DNA of 13,974 bases. Source: JBBKWH01 sp037968855 (GTDB lineage Bacteria > Pseudomonadota > Gammaproteobacteria > Pseudomonadales > Moraxellaceae). The notes below the pieces were generated by a model. That model did not search any database. It worked only from the letters and a program-made list of their open reading frames with translations, and was not told where the DNA came from. Every line of letters begins with the position of its first letter. The first letter of the stretch is position 1. The position numbers and the translations under genes are program-made. The DNA lies in contig JBBKWH010000108.1 in assembly GCA_037968855.1 (NCBI GenBank), positions 1 to 13,974 of the forward strand. The letters are read 5' to 3'. Below are positions 11,181 through 13,974 of the stretch, in pieces.

Positions 11181-13655
11181 ATGCATCACGTGCAGGATAA
11201 CGGCAAAGATACGACAACCCAGCAATCGTCTCGTTTAAGTGGAAAACTCAACGCATTGGCCTTCCATGTGATTTTGGGCTTATCGGTCAGCGCGGGCAGT
11301 TATTTTGTGTTGCAGCAAATGGCTGAGAGTTTTGCCGTCCATCGCACCCAAGCTGTCGGTCAACAAGTCGCCACCTTAATTGAGCTACAAGCCGCCAGTT
11401 GGCAAGCGCAAACCGCGCTGCTTGCACAACAACCCGATCTAAAAACCCCAGCCATACTCAAAGCCGTCATCCCTGTCGATGGTACAGTTCCACCCTCACT
11501 GAGCTATACCATCCAAGATTTGCTCAACCGCACCAAGGTTGCTGCAACGCAGCCTGAGTTGGTCATGAGCGATGACAAAACCATTAAGGTCAACACCGCC
11601 ACAGCGATGACCAGTGGCGGCTATCTGGTGGCAGAATGGCCCTTTACACCCTTACAAAACGCCCTGCAAACTGCTCTGCCCACCGACTACCAGCTTAAAT
11701 TAAGCCAAAGCGTCAACGGCCAAGCTATGGAGTTGCTTCGTATTCATGGCAATGGCAATGACGGCGTTTTACGTCCAACGGCCACCAAGCTCAACGGCTG
11801 GGATCTGGCGGTAGGGCCAACCCGTTCGACAGATATGCCATTGTGGGCAGCGCTGTTCTCACTGATTGCAGGACTAATCACCATGACGCCGTGGTTGCTA
11901 CTGCGTCGCCCCGTGGTTATTCAGCAAGCTCCACTGATCAAAACCAAATCGACAAACGACAGCAATCCTTTAGATCAAAACTCTGTTGCAGGCAGCTTAG
12001 ATCAACCGTTACCCAGCACAGCACTGGATAAACTGCCGATTGTTCCGGTCATTACACCTGCCAGCGCCAAAATGCCAGCAACAGACCATAACGATGCCCG
12101 TCTTGACGCAGATGAGTCGAACAAAACAGCCTCGGACACCGCAACACCAGCAACACCAACACCGACAGCCAGTACCCCAGCCGAGCCAGAAAAACCGGCC
12201 AGCAACCTGATGGAATTTAACCTCGACGAATTTATGCTGCCAGAGCTACAACTTGGCGACGCAAGCGAGAAAAAATTTCCATCGCATCTGTTCCGTGCGT
12301 ATGACATTCGTGGGCCAGTGACCGACATGCCAGCCAAACTGGTCAGCCATATTGGCAAAGCACTCGGTAGCATCTTGCGGGATAACAACCAACATCAAGT
12401 GGTGTTGGGTTATGACGTCAGACTCACCAGCGAAGACTTTAACGTCCTGATACGCGATGCGCTGGTGTCGTGCGGCCTCACTGTTATCGAGATTGGCCAA
12501 GTGCCAACCCCCATCATGCACCACGCAGCGCGCGAGCACGACGGCAACGGCATTATGATCAGCGCCAGCCACTGCGATGGTGGCCAAAACGGCTTTAAAT
12601 GGGTGATCGAAAACCATCCGCCAACGCCAGAAGAAATCCAGCAGGTGCAAGTGCGCTGCATGGAACAAAACTTTATCGAAGGCCATGGTCAAAGCCGCAT
12701 CCAAAGCTATACCGAAAGCTATCTGGATCACCTGCTTGCAGACGTGATTTTGAACCAAAGCTTTGAAGTGGCCATTGATGGCATGAATGGCGCTATGGGG
12801 CCAACCGCCCTCTCCGCGCTACGTGCCGTTGGCTGCCAAGTCAGTAGCATTAACACCGAACCAGATGGCAATTTTCCTCATGGTGATCCCGATCCATCAC
12901 AAGCTGGCCGCTTAGACGATCTATGTAATGACGTGATTATTACCGGCGCTGACATTGGTTTTGCTTTTGATGGCGACGGAGACCGCTTAGTCGTGGTTGA
13001 CCCAGAAGGTCAAGTGGTCTCACCCGATCAACTGATTGCCTTGTTTGCCATGATGGTGCTCGAATCCCAACCGGGTTCGGATATCGTGTTTGACGTCAAA
13101 TGCAGCCGGATGATCTCGACCATGATCACCCAATCCGGTGGACGCCCTGTGATGGTGCGCAGTGGTAACACCTTTATTCGCCAAGCCCTGCAATCCTCGC
13201 GCTACGAAGCCTCATTTGGTGCAGAGTTCTCTGGTCATTACTTCTTTAATGATGGCCGTGGCCATAACAACGACGACGGCCTGTACGCCGCACTACGTCT
13301 ACTCGAATGGCTGGCCCTACGAGGTCAAACACTCACCGAAGTGCTCAAAACCCTACCGCAACGCGTGGGTACACCAGACATGTACCTACCGCTAGATGGT
13401 CGTGATGGCCGTCAATTATTGGCCGACATTGAAACCGCAGCAGAACACATGCATGACAGCCAAGTCTCATTGCTAGACGGCGTACGACTTGATTTTAATG
13501 ACGGCTTTGGCATTATTCGCGCCTCCAATACAGGGCCATATTTGACTGCCCGTTTTGATGGTGACGACCCAGAAGCCTTACAGCGCATCCGCAAAGTGTT
13601 TTACGACCTCGTTGCCCCTTCTCATCCGGACATGGCCAGACGCCTGACCGAATAA
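11181..13655 (+). CDS. algC: Membrane-anchored phosphomannomutase/phosphoglucomutase (AlgC-type) with unusual serine loop
   Basis: The C-terminal 459 residues (from FPSHLFRAYDIRG at 366) form an alpha-D-phosphohexomutase that interconverts hexose 6- and 1-phosphates for surface polysaccharide precursors. Visible are the metal loop DGDGDR (597-602), sugar-binding GAEFSGH (680-686) and the phosphate loop RASNTGPYLTARF near the end. The active-site serine is S463, but the loop reads ISASHCDGGQNGFKW where most homologues have ASHNP. Before this lie TM1 (about 24-46), a periplasmic segment (47-218), TM2 (219-240) followed by RRP, and a Thr/Ala/Pro-rich linker to about 350. Positive charges place the catalytic part in the cytoplasm. 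Long forms of this kind occur in Pseudomonas and relatives. The start is uncertain: ATG 11181 has AGGG immediately before it, whereas GTG 11190 has AGGG 9 nt upstream. argB follows after 32 bp. Confidence 0.88.
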   Translation: MHHVQDNGKDTTTQQSSRLSGKLNALAFHVILGLSVSAGSYFVLQQMAESFAVHRTQAVGQQVATLIELQAASWQAQTALLAQQPDLKTPAILKAVIPVDGTVPPSLSYTIQDLLNRTKVAATQPELVMSDDKTIKVNTATAMTSGGYLVAEWPFTPLQNALQTALPTDYQLKLSQSVNGQAMELLRIHGNGNDGVLRPTATKLNGWDLAVGPTRSTDMPLWAALFSLIAGLITMTPWLLLRRPVVIQQAPLIKTKSTNDSNPLDQNSVAGSLDQPLPSTALDKLPIVPVITPASAKMPATDHNDARLDADESNKTASDTATPATPTPTASTPAEPEKPASNLMEFNLDEFMLPELQLGDASEKKFPSHLFRAYDIRGPVTDMPAKLVSHIGKALGSILRDNNQHQVVLGYDVRLTSEDFNVLIRDALVSCGLTVIEIGQVPTPIMHHAAREHDGNGIMISASHCDGGQNGFKWVIENHPPTPEEIQQVQVRCMEQNFIEGHGQSRIQSYTESYLDHLLADVILNQSFEVAIDGMNGAMGPTALSALRAVGCQVSSINTEPDGNFPHGDPDPSQAGRLDDLCNDVIITGADIGFAFDGDGDRLVVVDPEGQVVSPDQLIALFAMMVLESQPGSDIVFDVKCSRMISTMITQSGGRPVMVRSGNTFIRQALQSSRYEASFGAEFSGHYFFNDGRGHNNDDGLYAALRLLEWLALRGQTLTEVLKTLPQRVGTPDMYLPLDGRDGRQLLADIETAAEHMHDSQVSLLDGVRLDFNDGFGIIRASNTGPYLTARFDGDDPEALQRIRKVFYDLVAPSHPDMARRLTE

Positions 13656-13687
13656 CCTTATCGACTTGACTTGATCGGAGCTGCCGT

Positions 13688-13974
13688 ATGGCCCTCAGCA
13701 AAGATGCTGCCCTCAATATCGCCAAAGTCCTAACCGAAGCGCTGCCCTACATTCAGCGCTTTGTGGGCAAGACCATCGTGGTCAAATACGGCGGCAACGC
13801 CATGACCGACCCAGAGCTTGAGCGCTCGTTTGCCCGTGATATCGTGTTGCTTAAGACCGTCGGCATTAACCCTGTGGTCGTGCACGGTGGTGGCCCGCAA
13901 GTCGATAGCTTGCTTAAGCAACTTGGCCGCGTGTCTGACCGCATCGACGGCATGCGCGTAACCGATGCGCCGAC
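13688..13974 (+). CDS. argB: Acetylglutamate kinase, N-terminal 95 residues (3' end outside window)
   Basis: ArgB phosphorylates N-acetyl-L-glutamate, the second step of arginine synthesis. The visible part has the nucleotide-binding VVKYGGNAM (31-39) and the substrate loop VVVHGGGPQV (63-72), then GMRVTDAP at the edge. The first 25 or so residues form the extra N-terminal helix seen in arginine-inhibited hexameric enzymes such as that of Pseudomonas aeruginosa, so feedback inhibition by arginine is likely. GGAG at 13677-13680 precedes the ATG by 7 nt. It follows the mutase gene by 32 bp, the order seen in Pseudomonadales, and may be co-transcribed with it. Confidence 0.95.
   Translation, partial: MALSKDAALNIAKVLTEALPYIQRFVGKTIVVKYGGNAMTDPELERSFARDIVLLKTVGINPVVVHGGGPQVDSLLKQLGRVSDRIDGMRVTDAP

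Noticed and set aside
12120..12200. Tandem repeat or CRISPR-like array in the mutase gene
   Set aside because: The repetitive look comes from codons of a Thr/Ala/Pro-rich linker; there is no regular repeat-spacer structure.

Overview
The window carries housekeeping and stress genes of a gammaproteobacterium, most likely in the Pseudomonadales and near Moraxellaceae. The basis is gene order: rep, dut, a long phosphomannomutase/phosphoglucomutase gene and argB in a row, as I remember it from Acinetobacter-like genomes. An AcnD-type enzyme and a DUF2798-like membrane protein fit the same group. Base composition looks roughly balanced (not counted). I see no insertion sequences, phage genes, tRNA or rRNA genes, or CRISPR arrays.

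Left part (1-2801): the 5' two thirds of acnD (Fe-S 2-methylcitrate dehydratase of propionate catabolism) runs leftward off the edge. A divergent pair runs rightward: ygfZ (folate-binding Fe-S cluster maintenance factor) overlapped by a small low-molecular-weight tyrosine phosphatase-like gene with a TTG start. The 287-bp divergent gap has a good promoter for acnD and an A/T-rich stretch with a perfect 16-bp palindrome.

Middle part (2840-8308): three leftward genes encode 3-methyladenine DNA glycosylase (mpg), a bacterial topoisomerase IB, and the peroxidase OsmC. osmC is followed by a clear intrinsic terminator. A small, uncertain ORF lies between mpg and the topoisomerase gene. Divergent from osmC is a two-gene rightward unit: an orphan dihydrolipoyl dehydrogenase-like flavoenzyme with a C-terminal CxxC tail, and an MscS-family channel. 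A small DUF2798-like membrane protein converges on it. Because OsmC/Ohr peroxidases are known to take electrons from lipoyl groups recharged by dihydrolipoyl dehydrogenase, the osmC/lpd arrangement is a plausible self-contained peroxide defence unit. The neighbouring channel adds an osmotic-stress theme.

Right part (8490-13974): rep helicase, dut, the 824-aa mutase and the start of argB all run rightward. The mutase is a membrane-anchored fusion: a TM-periplasmic-TM module, a low-complexity linker, then the catalytic phosphohexomutase. Its active-site serine loop reads SASHCD instead of the usual (T/S)(A/G)SHNP. ArgB keeps the N-terminal helix typical of arginine-inhibited acetylglutamate kinases.

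The window contains no obvious undescribed system. The items most worth following are the osmC/lpd/mscS locus, the CxxC tail of the flavoenzyme, and the altered active-site loop of the membrane-bound mutase.
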